From NCBI GenBank assembly GCA_017940895.1, contig JAGAXM010000033.1:53123-117122 (forward strand): a stretch of DNA of 64,000 bases, in the 5' to 3' direction. This stretch comes from Clostridiales bacterium. Lineage in GTDB: Bacteria > Bacillota > Clostridia > Saccharofermentanales > Saccharofermentanaceae. A program made the position numbers and the translations under genes. The notes under the pieces are model-generated. The model was not told the origin of the DNA, did not search any database, and was given only the letters and a program-made list of their open reading frames with translations. Of the stretch, positions 62,643 to 64,000 are shown piece after piece. How positions within the stretch are numbered: the stretch's first letter is position 1; each line of letters begins with the position of its first letter.

Positions 62643-64000
62643 ATGGAAAGACAGGAACTGATAAGAAATTTCTGCATAATCGCACACATCGATCACGGTA
62701 AGTCGACTCTGGCTGACCGTATCATCGAGCACACGGGCGTAGTCGAGAAAAGAGACATGATGAGCCAGATCCTCGATAACATGGATATCGAGAGAGAAAG
62801 AGGCATCACGATCAAGTCCCAGGCGACGAGAATGCAGTACAAAGCCCAGGACGGCAACACATATACGCTTAACCTTATCGACACTCCCGGACACGTCGAC
62901 TTCAACTACGAAGTAAGCCGCTCTCTTAAGGCGTGCGACGGCGCGATCCTTATCGTCGATGCATCGCAGGGCGTTGAGGCTCAGACGATGGCAAATGCGT
63001 ATCTCGCGGTCGATGCAGACCTCGAGATCCTGCCGGTTATAAACAAGATCGACCTTCCCGCGGCACGCCCCGAGGAAGTGCGTCAGGAGATAGAGGACGA
63101 CATCGGACTCGACGCTTCTTATGCGCCTTTGATCTCTGCGAAAAACGACATCAACATCGACGAGGTGCTCGAGGGTATCGTAAAGTATATACCTGCACCT
63201 CATGATCCGGAGGATGAACCTTTTCGAGCTTTGGTAGTAGACTCGAAGTACGACCCGTATAAGGGCGTAATCGCTTCCGTAAGAGTGCGCGCAGGCTCGA
63301 TCAAGACGGGCGACACGATCCGCATGATGCACACGGGCAAGGAGTTCGCGATCACCGAGCTTGGCTACTTCCATCCCGGACAGTACGTGCCCGCGAAGGA
63401 GCTTCTTGCAGGCGAAGTAGGATATATCTGTGCGTCTATCAAGTCCGTATCCGATACGGCTCCGGGCGACACGATCACATCTGCGGCGAACCCCGCATCC
63501 GAGCCTCTTACAGGCTACAAGGGCATACAGCAGATGGTTTTCTGCGGTATCTATCCCGTGGACGGTGCGCGTTACGGAGACCTTCGTGATGCGCTCGAGA
63601 AACTGCAGTTAAATGATGCTGCTCTCTCGTTCCAGGCAGAGACTTCCGCGGCTTTGGGCTTCGGCTTCAGATGCGGATTCTTAGGACTTCTTCACTACGA
63701 AGTAATCGAGGAGAGACTCGAGCGCGAGTTTAACCTCGACCTTATATCGACGGCGCCTTCCGTTATCTACAAGGTACACAAGACAGACGGCACCGTGCTC
63801 GAGGTCGACAACCCGACCAACATGCCGGACCCTGCTGAGATCGACTTCATGGAGGAGCCTATCGTATTCGCGGATATCATTCTGCCGAAGGAATTTGTCG
63901 GCAACATAATGGAGCTGTGCCAGAACAGGCGCGGCGAGTATGTCGATATGAAGTATCTTGACGAGAGCCGAGTAGTGCTCCGCTACAAGATGCCGCTTAA
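62643..64000 (+). CDS. lepA: Elongation factor 4 (LepA), 3' end cut by the window
   Basis: Translational GTPase that back-translocates or remodels ribosomes. The G1 motif is [11 protein letters not shown]2 is [10 protein letters not shown]3 is DTPGHVDF and G4 is NKID. Domain III has [23 protein letters not shown], characteristic of LepA rather than EF-G. AGGTG lies before ATG 62643. The frame is open for 452 complete codons to the window edge, so about 150 residues are missing. It is expected to be complete outside the window. Confidence 0.95.
   Translation, partial: MERQELIRNFCIIAHIDHGKSTLADRIIEHTGVVEKRDMMSQILDNMDIERERGITIKSQATRMQYKAQDGNTYTLNLIDTPGHVDFNYEVSRSLKACDGAILIVDASQGVEAQTMANAYLAVDADLEILPVINKIDLPAARPEEVRQEIEDDIGLDASYAPLISAKNDINIDEVLEGIVKYIPAPHDPEDEPFRALVVDSKYDPYKGVIASVRVRAGSIKTGDTIRMMHTGKEFAITELGYFHPGQYVPAKELLAGEVGYICASIKSVSDTAPGDTITSAANPASEPLTGYKGIQQMVFCGIYPVDGARYGDLRDALEKLQLNDAALSFQAETSAALGFGFRCGFLGLLHYEVIEERLEREFNLDLISTAPSVIYKVHKTDGTVLEVDNPTNMPDPAEIDFMEEPIVFADIILPKEFVGNIMELCQNRRGEYVDMKYLDESRVVLRYKMPL

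Overview
The window is chromosomal core DNA from a Firmicute, most likely a Clostridia-type anaerobe (Oscillospirales/Lachnospirales-like; I cannot place it further). The evidence is an AddA/AddB (RexA/RexB-type) recombination nuclease pair, an HrcA/CIRCE-controlled chaperone operon, a tRNA-Trp T-box leader, a MurE with the meso-diaminopimelate motif DNPR, a Gram-positive-style mraZ-to-ftsZ division cluster, several lipoproteins and no outer-membrane genes. Base composition and codon style look uniform throughout. I see no insertion sequence, prophage, CRISPR array, rRNA or tRNA gene. The last gene, lepA, runs off the right edge.

Layout. 45-9413: a GH3 glycosidase lipoprotein, a SpoIIE/RsbU-type phosphatase, a membrane EAL phosphodiesterase with a degenerate GGDEF domain, a DHH phosphoesterase, PlsC and a long-chain acyl-CoA synthetase. 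9491-16632: addB-addA. 16665-21201: a mixed minus-strand region with a metallophosphatase plus two unrecognised proteins, a TetR regulator divergent from an HXXEE membrane protein, tadA, a tiny acidic lipoprotein and a DUF1294 protein. 21286-34067: the division and cell wall cluster mraZ-rsmH-ftsL-PBP-murE-murF-ftsW-murG-ftsQ-ftsZ-nrdR, which lacks mraY, murD, murC and ftsA. 34088-40699: a two-component pair, nth, recG, rsmD, coaD and a coiled-coil protein. 40837-42736: a tightly overlapping ATPase plus TOPRIM/DUF4276-like pair. 42736-48219: hemW and a giant RND permease with a coiled-coil insert. 48258-54694: hrcA-grpE-clpP-dnaK-dnaJ-prmA, with clpP unusually inside the heat-shock operon. 54675-58122: a small lipoprotein, a PD-(D/E)XK-like nuclease, and a Trp T-box controlling a stand-alone trpB2. 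58254-64000: a degenerate ThiD-like protein, rsmE, aspS, lepB and lepA.

Most gene junctions overlap by 1-20 bases (TAATG, ATGA, TGATG), so translational coupling is the rule. Several plausible sigma-A promoters, intrinsic terminators, CIRCE, MraZ-type boxes and the T-box can be read directly. The best candidate for an under-described system is the two-gene ATPase/TOPRIM-like module at 40837-42736. It resembles OLD/RloAB/PARIS-type pairs in plan, but has a non-canonical Walker B and sits in a housekeeping neighbourhood. Secondary candidates are the three-gene phosphatase cluster at 16665-18589, the ThiD-like pseudo-enzyme at 58254 and the RND permease with a coiled-coil insert at 43894.
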